A DNA stretch of 64,000 nt from an uncultured Alphaproteobacteria bacterium (GCA_902567135.1 CACFLO010000002.1:1-64000), one strand, 5' to 3'; counted from the stretch's first letter, positions 42,667-53,208 are shown. Made by a program: numbers and translations. The notes: generated from the letters alone by a model not told the origin.

Positions 42667-44715
42667 ATGAATATTTTATACGATTTTTTAAGAACTTTTA
42701 TATACATATTATTTGTAAGTTTTTTTTGCACTAATGTTGTTGCTTTGTCCAGTGATTGGAGTATTGGCGATTCTTCAAAGGTGAGACTAATTTCTCCCTA
42801 CTCTCAAAACAATAATAAAGAGTTATTAATTGGACTTGAGTATGAAATGGATCCAGGTTGGAAAACTTATTGGAAATCTCCAGGGGATGGAGGTTTTGCC
42901 CAAAATATTTCATGGGAAAACTCAGCTAATATTAATAATTTAGAAGTCTTATGGCCAACTCCTGAAAAATTTCAAATATTAGGCCTTACATCATTGGGTT
43001 ATGAAAATAAGGTAATTTTTCCACTTAAACTTGAAATAAATGATGAGTCACAGAATACTTTTGTTAATTTGCAAGTAAATTTTTTAATATGTAAAGACAT
43101 CTGCATTCCTGGTGATGCAAGAGTTTTTTTAGAAATTCCTTCAGGAAATAAAGAACTTACTGATAATTTTTTTATAATGGAAAGATCTCTATCTTTTTTA
43201 CCTGAGCATAATTTCGATAGTTCCTATATTAATAATGTCAATGCAAGTATTTATAAAGATAATGATAATTCCTTAATTAAAATAATTGCTGAAACAGATA
43301 AGAGTTTTTTGAATACAAATATTTTCTTACATACACCTTTTGGCCTGCCAGTTGTAAAAAATTCTTTAGTTTATTCAAATAATAATAAATTGATTACAGC
43401 AGAATTTAAATATGCAAAAGATTTGATTTCAAAAGAACAATTTCCTATAGAAATTATTGTTCAGGATGAAAATCACAATTTTATAAATATGCTAGATGTG
43501 CAGGTAAAAAATATTTCGCCTCCTGTAAAAGAAAATAATAATTACATCTATTTCATTTTGATATCATTATTAGCAGGTTTAATATTGAATGTAATGCCTT
43601 GTGTCTTTCCCATTCTTTCCATAAAATTAATGTCAGTTTTTTCATCTGATCAAAAAAATGCTAGAGTTAGTTTTTTTACTACAGCTTTTGGAATTATTTT
43701 TTCATTTATACTCTTAGGCTTAGTATTTTTATTTTTACAATACTTTAAATTTTCTATTTCTTGGGGAATGCAATTTCAACAACCATACTTTTTACTTTTT
43801 ATTACTTTAGTAATCTTTTTATTTATGATGAATATGTTTAATCAGTTTGAAATCAACTTACCAAGTAGAGTCAGTAATTTTAGTCTTCTAAATAATAATA
43901 ATTTATATTTAAAAGATTTCTTTAATGGATTTTTTGCAACATTAATGGCAACCCCCTGTTCCGCACCTTTTGTTGGAACGGCTATAACAGCAGCTTTTAC
44001 TCAAAATTATTTAATTGGAATTAATATATTCTTATTTATGGGTATCGGTATGAGTTCACCATATTTATTGGTAGCTACCTTTCCAAAATTAGTAAATTTT
44101 TTACCTAAACCTGGAAAATGGATGATTTATGTTAAATATTTTTTGGGATTTTTGCTTTTAGCTACAGTTATATGGTTATCAAACATTTTATTAAACTTCT
44201 TTAGTTTAAGTTTTCTGATTTTGTCTTTAATATTATTTTTAATTTTATCTTATCGAAAAAAAATACCTTATTTTCAAAATATTTTTACTATTGTAATCTT
44301 ATTAGGTATTTTTTATTTACCTTCAGTAAAAAGCTTGCAAAATAATCCAGCTTTGAAATATGATGAAAGATGGTTAAATTTTTTTGAAGTAGATATCAAT
44401 CAGCTTGTAAACAAAGATGAGGTTATTTTTTTAGATATAACTGCAGATTGGTGTGCTACTTGTCAATTTAACAAGGTTAATATTATTAATTCAAACAAAA
44501 TAATAAAATTATTTGAAGAAAATAATATTTTACTTATTCGGGCTGATTGGACGCGACCTAATAAAAAGGTAAATGTTTTTTTAGAAAAATATGAGCGATT
44601 TGGCATTCCTTTTAATGCATTCTTTTCTAAGAATTTTCCTAATGGAATATTATTATCTGAGTTACTTTCTGAAAAAGAAATATTAGAAACAATTAATAAA
44701 ATAAAATATGAATAA
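42667..44715 (+). CDS. ScsB/DsbD-like transmembrane thiol-disulfide reductase
   Basis: A 682-residue inner-membrane protein relaying electrons from the cytoplasm to periplasmic thiols. A signal peptide leads to a periplasmic domain with a Cys pair C142/C146 (CKDICIPGD). A central domain of about eight spans carries MPCVFPILSIK and ATPCSAPFVGTA Cys-containing motifs. A C-terminal thioredoxin domain has C596-A-T-C599 (DWCATC). The domain order alpha-beta-gamma matches DsbD, while the N-terminal sequence is more like ScsB. It overlaps the peroxiredoxin gene by 8 bases. Confidence 0.85.
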   Translation: MNILYDFLRTFIYILFVSFFCTNVVALSSDWSIGDSSKVRLISPYSQNNNKELLIGLEYEMDPGWKTYWKSPGDGGFAQNISWENSANINNLEVLWPTPEKFQILGLTSLGYENKVIFPLKLEINDESQNTFVNLQVNFLICKDICIPGDARVFLEIPSGNKELTDNFFIMERSLSFLPEHNFDSSYINNVNASIYKDNDNSLIKIIAETDKSFLNTNIFLHTPFGLPVVKNSLVYSNNNKLITAEFKYAKDLISKEQFPIEIIVQDENHNFINMLDVQVKNISPPVKENNNYIYFILISLLAGLILNVMPCVFPILSIKLMSVFSSDQKNARVSFFTTAFGIIFSFILLGLVFLFLQYFKFSISWGMQFQQPYFLLFITLVIFLFMMNMFNQFEINLPSRVSNFSLLNNNNLYLKDFFNGFFATLMATPCSAPFVGTAITAAFTQNYLIGINIFLFMGIGMSSPYLLVATFPKLVNFLPKPGKWMIYVKYFLGFLLLATVIWLSNILLNFFSLSFLILSLILFLILSYRKKIPYFQNIFTIVILLGIFYLPSVKSLQNNPALKYDERWLNFFEVDINQLVNKDEVIFLDITADWCATCQFNKVNIINSNKIIKLFEENNILLIRADWTRPNKKVNVFLEKYERFGIPFNAFFSKNFPNGILLSELLSEKEILETINKIKYE

Positions 44716-45178
44716 TATAATTCCACAAATAGAAGTTCCTATTTTGCAGAAAGGCATAACGTCGAATGTTATAATCGCAGAGGAATTAAAAGATAAAACA
44801 GTTATTATATTTGGGGTACCCGGTGCATTTACACCTACTTGCTCTGAAAAACATATGCCTAGTTTTATCAAGTTGCATCAACAATTAATAAGTAAAGGAA
44901 TCGATGATATTTATTGTTTGTCGGTAAATGATAAATTTGTCATGCATGCCTGGTTATCGAGTTATGCTGATGGTGATAAGATAATTGGTATTGCTGATGG
45001 TAATGGAGAAATTTGTCAAAACTTAAATCTAATTGTAGATAAATCTAAAAATTTTATGGGTATGAGATCAAAAAGATTTGCAATGATAGTTAAAAATAAC
45101 ATTATTCAAAATACATATGTAGAAGAACCAGGAGAGTACAAGGTATCATCAGCAGAGCATTTATTAACAGTGCTTTAA
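44708..45178 (+). CDS. Prx5-type peroxiredoxin
   Basis: A 156-residue thiol peroxidase with peroxidatic Cys45 in GAFTPTCSEKHMPSF, and the family segments VNDKFVMHAW and ADGNGEICQNL. No second conserved Cys of the glutaredoxin-fused type is present, so it is a short Prx5/AhpE-like form. No signal peptide. Overlap with the upstream membrane reductase suggests joint expression, although that protein acts mainly in the periplasm. Confidence 0.88.
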   Translation: MNNIIPQIEVPILQKGITSNVIIAEELKDKTVIIFGVPGAFTPTCSEKHMPSFIKLHQQLISKGIDDIYCLSVNDKFVMHAWLSSYADGDKIIGIADGNGEICQNLNLIVDKSKNFMGMRSKRFAMIVKNNIIQNTYVEEPGEYKVSSAEHLLTVL

Positions 45179-45227
45179 GTTTTCGTTTCTTTAAATTATT
45201 TATTAATATAATATAAAATGGATAAGC

Positions 45228-46961
45228 ATGTCAGAAAAAAAAAAATATAGATCAGCAGAGTGGTATAATTCAAAAACACATAAAAGAGATACGTTTGTTC
45301 ATCGAGGATGGATGCGCAATCAAGGTCATCCAAGTCATCTATTTGATGGTCGCCCTGTAATTGGTATTTGTAATACTTGGTCAGAATTAACTCCTTGTAA
45401 TGGTCATTTTAGAGAAATAGCTGAGTCTGTAAAAAAAGGAGTATATGAAGCAGGAGGATTTCCATTAGAGTTCCCAGTGTTTTCTGCAAGTGAGTCAAAT
45501 TTAAGACCTACGGCAATGTTGTTTCGAAATTTAGCAAGTATGGATGTGGAAGAGGCTATAAGAGGTAACCCAATTGATGGTGTAGTTTTATTAATGGGTT
45601 GTGATAAAACAACGCCCTCTCTTTTGATGGGTGCAGCAAGTGTAGATATTCCTACAATTGGTGTGTCTGGAGGACCAATGCTCAATGGACATCATAAAGG
45701 AGAAACCATTGGTTCAGGAACGGGTGTTTGGCAATTAGATGCTGATTTAAGTGCAGGAAAAATTACTGAAGATGATTATGCTGAAGCAGAAATTTCGATG
45801 AGTAGATCAAAGGGAAATTGTATGACGATGGGAACTGCTTCAACAATGGGGAGTATGGTAGAAGCACTTGGAATGGCATTACCTCACAATGCAGCAATAC
45901 CAGCAGTAGATGCGAGACGTTATTCTTTGGCCCACATGTCAGGAATCAGAATAGTAGAAATGGTTAAAGAAAATCTTATAATGTCAAAAGTTGTATCTAA
46001 AGAATCTTTTGAAAATGCAATTAAAGTCAATGGGGCTATTGGTGGTTCTACAAATGCTGTAATACATCTTGCTGCAGTCGCAGGACGATTAGAAATAGAA
46101 TTATCTTTAGATGATTGGGAAAAATGTGGGAAAGATATTCCTACACTTGTTAACTTACAGCCATCAGGAAAATATTTAATGGAAGACTTTTATTATGCAG
46201 GCGGTGTTCCAGCTGTAATAAAACAACTTTTAGATAAAAATATTCTAAATAAAGATGCCCTAACAGTTAATGGCAAAACTATTGAAGAAAACAATTTAAA
46301 TGCAGAATGTTGGAATAAAGATGTAATTAAAGACTTTGCATCACCACTTGTTAATGATGGGGGTATAAAAATTTTAAAAGGCAATATTGCTCCTGATGGA
46401 GCTATTTTAAAACCTTCAGCTGCGAGTCCTAAATTAATGAAACACAAGGGAAGAGCCGTGGTGTTTGAAAGTATAGAAGAATTTCATGACAAAATTGATG
46501 ATCCAAATTTATCAGTTGATGAGAATTCAATTTTAGTTTTAAAAAATTGTGGACCTAAAGGATATCCAGGTATGGCAGAAGTAGGAAATATGAGACTTCC
46601 ACAAAAAATTCTCAAAAAAGGTATTAGAGATATGATACGAATTTCAGATGCAAGGATGAGTGGAACTGCTTTTGGTACTGTAATTCTCCATACAGCTCCT
46701 GAAGCTGCAATTAAAGGTCCTTTAGCAGCTGTACAGAATGGTGACTTTATTGAAGTTGACGTTAACAATGGTAAGCTACATTTGGATGTTTCAGATGAAA
46801 TAATAGCTGAAAGATTAAAAACATATCAACCTATATTACCAGACATTAAAGGTGGATATCAAAAAATGTATATTGATCATGTAATGCAAGCTGACAAAGG
46901 AGCAGACTTAGATTTTTTAGTTGGTAAAAGGGGCTCAGAGGTTAAAAGACATAGTCACTGA
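45228..46961 (+). CDS. IlvD/Edd family dehydratase, L-arabinonate dehydratase type
   Basis: Fe-S dehydratase of 577 residues, removing water from a sugar acid. The three cluster cysteines are C57 (LTPCNGH), C125 (GCDKTTPS) and C198 (GNCMTMGTAST). The N-terminal SAEWY...HRGWMRNQG block and DGRPVIGICNTW match the pentonate dehydratases (L-arabinonate/D-xylonate) rather than the valine-pathway IlvD. The product would be a 2-keto-3-deoxy acid. It is followed after 8 bases by a D-cysteine desulfhydrase homologue. A different IlvD/Edd paralogue is at 51.5-53.2 kb. Confidence 0.87.
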   Translation: MSEKKKYRSAEWYNSKTHKRDTFVHRGWMRNQGHPSHLFDGRPVIGICNTWSELTPCNGHFREIAESVKKGVYEAGGFPLEFPVFSASESNLRPTAMLFRNLASMDVEEAIRGNPIDGVVLLMGCDKTTPSLLMGAASVDIPTIGVSGGPMLNGHHKGETIGSGTGVWQLDADLSAGKITEDDYAEAEISMSRSKGNCMTMGTASTMGSMVEALGMALPHNAAIPAVDARRYSLAHMSGIRIVEMVKENLIMSKVVSKESFENAIKVNGAIGGSTNAVIHLAAVAGRLEIELSLDDWEKCGKDIPTLVNLQPSGKYLMEDFYYAGGVPAVIKQLLDKNILNKDALTVNGKTIEENNLNAECWNKDVIKDFASPLVNDGGIKILKGNIAPDGAILKPSAASPKLMKHKGRAVVFESIEEFHDKIDDPNLSVDENSILVLKNCGPKGYPGMAEVGNMRLPQKILKKGIRDMIRISDARMSGTAFGTVILHTAPEAAIKGPLAAVQNGDFIEVDVNNGKLHLDVSDEIIAERLKTYQPILPDIKGGYQKMYIDHVMQADKGADLDFLVGKRGSEVKRHSH

Positions 46962-46969
46962 TATTATGT

Positions 46970-48022
46970 ATGCGTAGTAACTTTGTTCCACTAACAGCTC
47001 AAGAGTTAGTTGCTAGAATTAACAAAATTCCAAGAGTTAGTTTAGCTTTATTGCCGACTATTTTAGAATTTGCACCTAATATTTCTAAAGCATTAGGTAT
47101 AAAACTTTATATAAAAAGAGATGATTGTACAGCTCTTGCATTTGGAGGCAATAAAACTAGGCACTTAGAATTTATAATGGCAAAGGCCTTATCTGGAAAC
47201 TATGATTGTATTTTAACTGGTGCTTCGTCCCAATCTAATTTTTGTCGTCAGGCAGTCGCTGCAGCAAATAAATTAAACTTAGATAGCTTCTTAGTGTTAA
47301 TGCACGGAATCAAAGGTAAGATGATGCAAGGTAATTTTTTACTATATAATATTTTAGGTGCAAATGTTAAAGTTGTTGAAGGAGAAGATTTAGAGCAAAT
47401 TCCTAAACATTTAGATATAAAATATAATGAACTGATAAAAGAAGGAAGAAAGCCTTTACTAATTTATGGAGGTTTTGGAAAAGAAGATACTGTTCTTGCA
47501 GGAATTAGTTATGCTAACGCGATGGCTGAAATAGATTTACAAATGAAAGATCAAAATTTTATGGCTGATCATCTATTTGTTACTGCAGCTAACATGACTC
47601 AAGCTGGATGTGAGTTAGGAGCTAAGGTTCTTAATTGGCCTACACGAATACAAGGAGTCTCACCAGTCTATTGGGAATTGAATATTAAAAAAGATATAGC
47701 TAGAATTTGTAATGAAGGAGCAAAGATGCTTGATGTAAACTTAGAGTTTACAGATAGTATGATTAACCATGACAATAATTATGTTGGTGAGAAATATGGA
47801 GCGCCCACAACAGATGGAATAAAAGCAATGAAACTTCTTGCAAAAAAAGAAGGAATAATTTTAGACCCTGTCTATACATCTAAAGGTTTTGCAGCCCTTT
47901 TAGATTATATTAAAAGAGGAATTATAAAAAAAGGTGAAAATGTAATATTTATGTTTACTGGTGGAAGCCCAGCTGTTTTTGCATATAATGAAGAATTATC
48001 AAAATCACAATCTTTAGACTAA
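46970..48022 (+). CDS. PLP-dependent D-cysteine desulfhydrase/ACC deaminase family protein
   Basis: A 350-residue fold-type II PLP enzyme. Lys62 in LAFGGNKTRHLEF is the probable Schiff-base lysine, and TGASSQSNFCRQAVAAA is the phosphate-side helix. C-terminal VFMFTGGSPAVFAY fits the family. Members degrade D-cysteine or similar amino acids to ammonia and a keto acid. It ends 5 bases before the convergent FAD-oxidase gene. Confidence 0.83.
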   Translation: MRSNFVPLTAQELVARINKIPRVSLALLPTILEFAPNISKALGIKLYIKRDDCTALAFGGNKTRHLEFIMAKALSGNYDCILTGASSQSNFCRQAVAAANKLNLDSFLVLMHGIKGKMMQGNFLLYNILGANVKVVEGEDLEQIPKHLDIKYNELIKEGRKPLLIYGGFGKEDTVLAGISYANAMAEIDLQMKDQNFMADHLFVTAANMTQAGCELGAKVLNWPTRIQGVSPVYWELNIKKDIARICNEGAKMLDVNLEFTDSMINHDNNYVGEKYGAPTTDGIKAMKLLAKKEGIILDPVYTSKGFAALLDYIKRGIIKKGENVIFMFTGGSPAVFAYNEELSKSQSLD

Positions 48023-48027
48023 GTTCC

Positions 48028-49398
48028 TCAATCAAAAATTTTACCTGGATTCATTATATTATTTTGATCAAAACTTTTTTTAATTAATTTCATTAAAAGT
48101 ATATTATCTGGATGCTGTTTAAGTAAATACTCTTTTTTTTGAAGACCAATTCCATGCTCTCCAGTTATGGTTCCTTCTAGTTTCAGGGCTTTATCAATTA
48201 ATTTATCACTAAAACTTCTAATATATTTATATTGATCTTCTTTTTTGGGATCATAAATAATTGTTACATGGAAATTCCCATCACCAACATGCCCTACCAT
48301 AGGTGCCTTTAATCCATTATTTTGAATTTCATTTTCTGCAAACTGAATACACTCAACTAAATTTGAAATAGGCACACATACATCTGTTGTATAGACTCTA
48401 ATGTTGTTTCCTTGTGCCTTAACTGAATAATAGACATTATGTCTTGCTTTCCATATTTTATTTCTTTCTTCTGTTGTTCTGGCCCATGTAAAATCACTTC
48501 CATTATGATTTTTGGAAATTTCTTCAACAATCTCAATTGATTCTTTATTTGAATCTTCACTTCCATGAAATTCATAAAACAAAGTTGGTAAAGGCTTAAA
48601 ATTATCTAAGTTTGAATATTTTATGCTTATTTCCATTTGATCTTTATTTAATAATTCAATCCTAGCAATAGAAGCACCATATTGAATAATTTCTTGAGCA
48701 GTTATTACTGCAGATTCTAGATCTTGAAATTGACTTACAGCACTCATAATACTTTCAGGAATAGGGGATAATTTAAGTTGAACCTCAGTAATAATTCCAA
48801 GGGTTCCCTCTGATCCAACAAATAGATTTGTTAAGTTATAGCCAGCAGATGATTTTTTTGCTCTTGTTCCAGTTTTAATAATATCACCATTAGCAAGAAC
48901 CACTGTTAATCCCATTACTACTGTTCGCATCGTACCATATTTAACGGCCATTGTTCCAGAAGCAGAACAAGCTGCCATTCCACCTAAAGCCGCATTAGCT
49001 CCAGGATCAATTGGAAAGAAAACCCCTTTATCTTTTAAATTTTCATTTAATTGCTCTCTTGATACATTGGCTTGAACTCTGCAATCAAAATCTTCAGCAT
49101 TTACTTTCAAAATTTTATCAAATTTTTCTAATGAAATTGTTATACCATCAGCATTACCTACTGCATGACCTTCTAAAGATGTGCCAGTTCCATAAGGCAC
49201 AACAGGCGTTCCATGAGCGTTACAAAGCTTTAATATTTTAGATAATTCTTCATTTGAATGTGGAAACACAACTGCCTGAGGTTTGATAGGATCATAAGCG
49301 TCTTCACCTTTAGAAAAATTAACCAGCACTGATTCTGAAGTTGTAAACCGATCTTCTAACAAGTCTATAAGTTCTTTTTGCAATACTTCATTTTTCAT
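48028..49398 (-). CDS. FAD-linked oxidase, D-lactate/glycolate dehydrogenase type (GlcD-like)
   Basis: A 456-residue flavoprotein with an N-terminal FAD-binding-4 domain (PYGTGTSLEGHAVG, DPGANAALGGMAACSASGTMAVKYG) and a C-terminal FAD-oxidase domain with VGHVGDGNFHVTI and GTITGEHGIGLQKK. These suit D-lactate or glycolate dehydrogenases donating electrons to quinone or cytochrome c. No GlcE/GlcF genes are adjacent. It is divergent from the beta-lactamase-fold gene with a 39-base gap. Confidence 0.88.
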   Translation of the reverse strand: MKNEVLQKELIDLLEDRFTTSESVLVNFSKGEDAYDPIKPQAVVFPHSNEELSKILKLCNAHGTPVVPYGTGTSLEGHAVGNADGITISLEKFDKILKVNAEDFDCRVQANVSREQLNENLKDKGVFFPIDPGANAALGGMAACSASGTMAVKYGTMRTVVMGLTVVLANGDIIKTGTRAKKSSAGYNLTNLFVGSEGTLGIITEVQLKLSPIPESIMSAVSQFQDLESAVITAQEIIQYGASIARIELLNKDQMEISIKYSNLDNFKPLPTLFYEFHGSEDSNKESIEIVEEISKNHNGSDFTWARTTEERNKIWKARHNVYYSVKAQGNNIRVYTTDVCVPISNLVECIQFAENEIQNNGLKAPMVGHVGDGNFHVTIIYDPKKEDQYKYIRSFSDKLIDKALKLEGTITGEHGIGLQKKEYLLKQHPDNILLMKLIKKSFDQNNIMNPGKIFD

Positions 49399-49437
49399 AT
49401 ATTAATATCTAACTATCAAACTCTCCAAAAAAAAGAA

Positions 49438-50637
49438 ATGCAAGAAATAAAAGAATTAAATAATTTATTATATAAATATGTTGATGAAGGATTTTTCCCA
49501 GGCTTTCAATGGCAAATAAACATTAATAATAAAAAATATTCAGGAAAATATGGTTTCAATAATATTGAAACAAAAGTAGATGTTTTAGAAAATTCTCTTT
49601 ACAGAATTTGGTCAATGACAAAACCTATAGTAGCTGTCGCAGCTTTACAGTTAATTGAAGGAAATAAAATTAGTTTGGATGATTCTATTACAGAATACCT
49701 TCCAGAATTTAACAATTTAAAAGTAATGAAAAAAGAAGACGGTAATGTTGGGGATATAGAAATGATAATAAAATACCCAACAATAAAAGATCTTTTTCTT
49801 CACACAGCTGGATTTTCATACAATTTTTTAGCAGATCCTGTAGGCAAAGAATACGATCATCTGAAATTATTCAATTCAGATACAACAACTTTAGCTGAAG
49901 AAATCAAAATTCTTGCTAAGGCTCCACTTCTATTTCAACCTAATACAAGTTGGCGTTACTCTGTTTCAATGGATGTATTGGCTAGAATTATTGAGGTTGT
50001 ATGTGGTGACTCTTTACAAAATATTTTACAACAAAAAATTTTTAATCCTTTAGACATGAAAGATACAGGATTCACCGTTTCTGAAGAAAATCAAAATCGA
50101 GTAATGACATCATATGAATTTGATCCATTAAAAATGAAGTTAACTGAATTAATTTCTGATCCACAGAAAATTGGAAATTATGGATACCCACTTGATGTAA
50201 AGTCTTATGCAAGAGGAGGGCATGGACTTTTCTCAAGTTTAAATGATTATGTAATTTTTGCAGAAATGTTGCGTACTGGTAAATCAGAAAAAGGAGAGCA
50301 AATTCTAAACGACCAAACATTAAAACTAATGTCCACTAATTTTTTAGAACCTAAATTTTTTCCAATTGAAATTGCTACTATAGGCATTGTAAAAGATGAA
50401 AACTATATTAATGGATTAGAATCGTATGGATGGGGTCTTGGCTGTAGAACTTTACTGGATCCATCAAAACAAAATAACTTAGGGTCTATTGGCGAGTTTG
50501 GTTGGGCAGGTGCAGCCTCAACATATTTCTTAGTTGATAATAAGAAAAATTTATCAGCAACTATTATGACTCAAGTATTATTTGGAAATCCCGAACTCAC
50601 AAGAGAGTTTTATAAATATATTTATTCTAACTTTTAA
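49438..50637 (+). CDS. Serine hydrolase, class C beta-lactamase family
   Basis: A 399-residue protein of the beta-lactamase/esterase fold. The nucleophile motif S59-x2-K62 is in RIWSMTKPIV, and YSVSMDVLARIIEVV follows the usual Tyr motif region. C-terminal FGWAGAASTYF resembles the third motif. No signal peptide is seen, so it is more likely an esterase or peptidase-like enzyme than an antibiotic-degrading lactamase. ATG at 49438 avoids overlap with the opposite gene; an in-frame ATG at 49378 adds 20 untypical residues. Confidence 0.83.
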   Translation: MQEIKELNNLLYKYVDEGFFPGFQWQININNKKYSGKYGFNNIETKVDVLENSLYRIWSMTKPIVAVAALQLIEGNKISLDDSITEYLPEFNNLKVMKKEDGNVGDIEMIIKYPTIKDLFLHTAGFSYNFLADPVGKEYDHLKLFNSDTTTLAEEIKILAKAPLLFQPNTSWRYSVSMDVLARIIEVVCGDSLQNILQQKIFNPLDMKDTGFTVSEENQNRVMTSYEFDPLKMKLTELISDPQKIGNYGYPLDVKSYARGGHGLFSSLNDYVIFAEMLRTGKSEKGEQILNDQTLKLMSTNFLEPKFFPIEIATIGIVKDENYINGLESYGWGLGCRTLLDPSKQNNLGSIGEFGWAGAASTYFLVDNKKNLSATIMTQVLFGNPELTREFYKYIYSNF

Positions 50638-50642
50638 TTATT

Positions 50643-51506
50643 TTGATAAAATTTAAATCATTAGAGAGTCTAGGTATGCTGTTTGCAGTAATGGCTTATT
50701 TTTCTTTTTCTCTATTAGATGTTGTTCAAAAAACGGCTGTTATCTATCATTCAGTTTTTCAATTATTGTTTATAAAATATTGTTTTGTATTAGTTTTATC
50801 TTTAGTTGAGGCAAAAAGAAAAAAAAATTATACTTTTTATAAATCAGGTAATATTAAAATTCAATTATTACGAAGTGTTTTGTCTATTGTTGAGTCAGGC
50901 TGTTTTATATTGGCATTTCGTTATTTATCGCTAGCAGATGTTCATAGCATAGCTTCTCTTACACCAGTAATAGTTGTAGCTTTATCTGCCTTAATTTTGA
51001 GAGAGCATGTTTCTCTTAGAACATGGATTGCAATTTTCATCGGCTTTATTGGTGTCTTGATTATTATGAGACCAGGATTATCAATATTTGATCCTAAGTC
51101 ATTAATCCCACTTGCGGGTGCTTTTTTTCTAAGCATTTATCAAGTAGTAACTAGAAAAGCTTCTGAAAAAGACTCCAACGAAACATGTTTATTTTACACA
51201 TCAATAGTAGGAATTATATTAATGGGAATAATAGGGTATAATTATTGGCAGCCTTTAATGAATTTATCATTAATATTTTTTATAGCTATGGGTTTTTTCT
51301 TTTCTTTAGGTCTCTATTTTCAAATCATTGCTTTAAGTTTGGCTAGAGCAGGTATTATTCAACCATTTCATTATACTTTAATTTTTTGGGCAATAATTTT
51401 AGGTTATATATTTTATGATGATCTACCCGATGTCCCTACATTAATTGGAGGACTAATAATTACAGTTTCTGGAATTTACACTTTATATATTAAAGAGCAA
51501 AAATAG
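50643..51506 (+). CDS. EamA/DMT family transporter
   Basis: An inner-membrane protein of 287 residues with ten predicted spans in two EamA repeats (about 12-140 and 150-285). The segments YLSLADVHSIASLTPVIVVALSALILRE and GFFFSLGLYFQIIALSLARAGIIQP are typical of drug/metabolite exporters. The start is TTG at 50643, 5 bases after the upstream stop, with an ATG at 50676 as alternative. Substrate unknown. Confidence 0.85.
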   Translation: MIKFKSLESLGMLFAVMAYFSFSLLDVVQKTAVIYHSVFQLLFIKYCFVLVLSLVEAKRKKNYTFYKSGNIKIQLLRSVLSIVESGCFILAFRYLSLADVHSIASLTPVIVVALSALILREHVSLRTWIAIFIGFIGVLIIMRPGLSIFDPKSLIPLAGAFFLSIYQVVTRKASEKDSNETCLFYTSIVGIILMGIIGYNYWQPLMNLSLIFFIAMGFFFSLGLYFQIIALSLARAGIIQPFHYTLIFWAIILGYIFYDDLPDVPTLIGGLIITVSGIYTLYIKEQK

Positions 51507-51513
51507 TTATTAA

Positions 51514-53208
51514 TTATAGAAAATTAAAATCACACCCTTCAAAAGCAGGTAAAATCGATTCTAAATATAGCTTTTTATAACCACGAGAAAATTGATTTTT
51601 TTTCAATTTTAATTTTTGGAATCTTTTTTGTATTTCTTTTTTACTTACCATTAAATCAATCGTTTTATTTTTTTCAGATAACTTAATTTTATCTCCTGTT
51701 TTAACAATTGATAATGGTCCTTTCTTACTTCCTTCGGGAGTAACATGTAAAATGATAGTTCCAAATGCTGTACCACTCATTCTTGCATCAGAAATTCTTA
51801 CCATATCCTTAACTCCTTTTTTTGCTAATTTTTTTGGAATTGGTAAATAACCTGCTTCTGGCATACCAGAGTCAGTAGAAGGGCCTGCATTTCTTAAAAT
51901 TAGTATATCTTTTTCAGAAACTTTTAGATTTGGATCATCTATTCGATTTGATAAATCTTTTAAGGAATTAAAAACCAAGGCTTTTCCTTCATGTTCTAAT
52001 AATTTTGATGTTGCAGCTGCTCTTTTTAAAATAGCGCCTTCAGGTGCTAAACTTCCAAATAAGACGACAATTCCACCTTGCTTATTAATAGGCTTTGCTT
52101 TGGAAAAAATATAAGATCTGTTTGTTTGTTTATTATTAAAATTTTTTAATCTTTCTTTTAATGAAATACCCTCTAAATTTTTGCATTCTAAATTCAAACT
52201 ATTTTTTAATTCATAAAGTACACTATCTAATCCACCTGCATTATGAAAATCTTCCATATAACCTGTTCCAACAGGTTTCAAATTAACAAGAACTGGAGTT
52301 TCATTTGAGATTTTATTAATTTTTTTTAAATCAATCTTAATATTTAATCTTCTAGCCATTGCTGTTAAGTGTATTAATGCATTTGTTGATCCTGATATTG
52401 CAAACAGTACCCTAAGAGCATTTTCAAAAGATTTTTTGTTTATATAATTTTTAGGAGTAATTTTTTTTTGTAATATTTTTGTTGCAGCAATTTCACCTGT
52501 ATTTTCTGCTATTCTTAATCTATCAGCATGCACAGCAGGTGCAGTAGCAGAATTTATTGGCATAACACCTAATACCTCAGATAAAATTGCCATGGTGCTT
52601 GCAGTTCCCATTACAGGGCATGTTCCTGAGGTAGTAGCTAAATTATTTTCTACTTTCTCAATTTCTTTTTTGGAGAGTTCATTGGATCTAAATTGTGACC
52701 AATATTTTCTACAATCTGTGCATGCACCAACTCTCTCATTATTATACATGCCGGTCATCATTGGACCTGGAACCATTAAAACAGATGGAACATCCGTAGA
52801 AAAACTACCCATCATTAGTGCGGGGATATTTTTATCACAACCTCCAAGCAAAATGACTGAGTCCATGGGCTGTGCATTTATCATTTCTTCAACACACATT
52901 GACATTAAATTTCTGTACATCATGGAAGTTGGATTTAAAAAAGTTTCACCAAGAGAAATCATCGGAAATACAATTGGTAATGCGCCATTAGACAAAATAC
53001 CAATTTTTAAACTTTCTAAAATTTCTGGAAAATTTCTATGACAATTATTAAAACCACTTTCAGTGTAGCAAATTCCTACTATAGGTTTATTTAATGATTT
53101 GTTTGTATAACCCATGGATTTAGCAAAAGATCTTCTAAGAAATTTTGAAAATTCTTTATCCCCATAGTTTGTCAGACCTTTATCAATTCCTAAGTGTTTT
53201 TTTTTCAT
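51514..53208 (-). CDS. IlvD/Edd family dehydratase (second paralogue)
   Basis: A 564-residue Fe-S dehydratase with the three family cysteines C56 (FNNCHRN), C124 (GGCDKNIPA) and C197 (GTCPVMGTAST), plus an extra C163-x2-C166. ISDARMSGTAFGTIILHVTPEG is the conserved C-terminal block. The sequence differs strongly from the arabinonate-type paralogue at 45.2 kb. It is the last gene of the three-gene unit Gfo/Idh, IolE-like, dehydratase, overlapping its neighbour by 4 bases, so it probably dehydrates a sugar acid made by that pathway rather than serving valine synthesis. Confidence 0.85.
   Translation of the reverse strand: MKKKHLGIDKGLTNYGDKEFSKFLRRSFAKSMGYTNKSLNKPIVGICYTESGFNNCHRNFPEILESLKIGILSNGALPIVFPMISLGETFLNPTSMMYRNLMSMCVEEMINAQPMDSVILLGGCDKNIPALMMGSFSTDVPSVLMVPGPMMTGMYNNERVGACTDCRKYWSQFRSNELSKKEIEKVENNLATTSGTCPVMGTASTMAILSEVLGVMPINSATAPAVHADRLRIAENTGEIAATKILQKKITPKNYINKKSFENALRVLFAISGSTNALIHLTAMARRLNIKIDLKKINKISNETPVLVNLKPVGTGYMEDFHNAGGLDSVLYELKNSLNLECKNLEGISLKERLKNFNNKQTNRSYIFSKAKPINKQGGIVVLFGSLAPEGAILKRAAATSKLLEHEGKALVFNSLKDLSNRIDDPNLKVSEKDILILRNAGPSTDSGMPEAGYLPIPKKLAKKGVKDMVRISDARMSGTAFGTIILHVTPEGSKKGPLSIVKTGDKIKLSEKNKTIDLMVSKKEIQKRFQKLKLKKNQFSRGYKKLYLESILPAFEGCDFNFL

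Noticed and set aside
44708-45178. Labelling the peroxiredoxin as bacterioferritin comigratory protein or AhpC
   Set aside because: The GAFTPTC active site and lack of the C-terminal resolving-Cys motif fit the Prx5 group better.
49438-50637. Antibiotic-resistance beta-lactamase
   Set aside because: No signal peptide and only general serine-hydrolase motifs, so an esterase or peptidase-like role is more likely.
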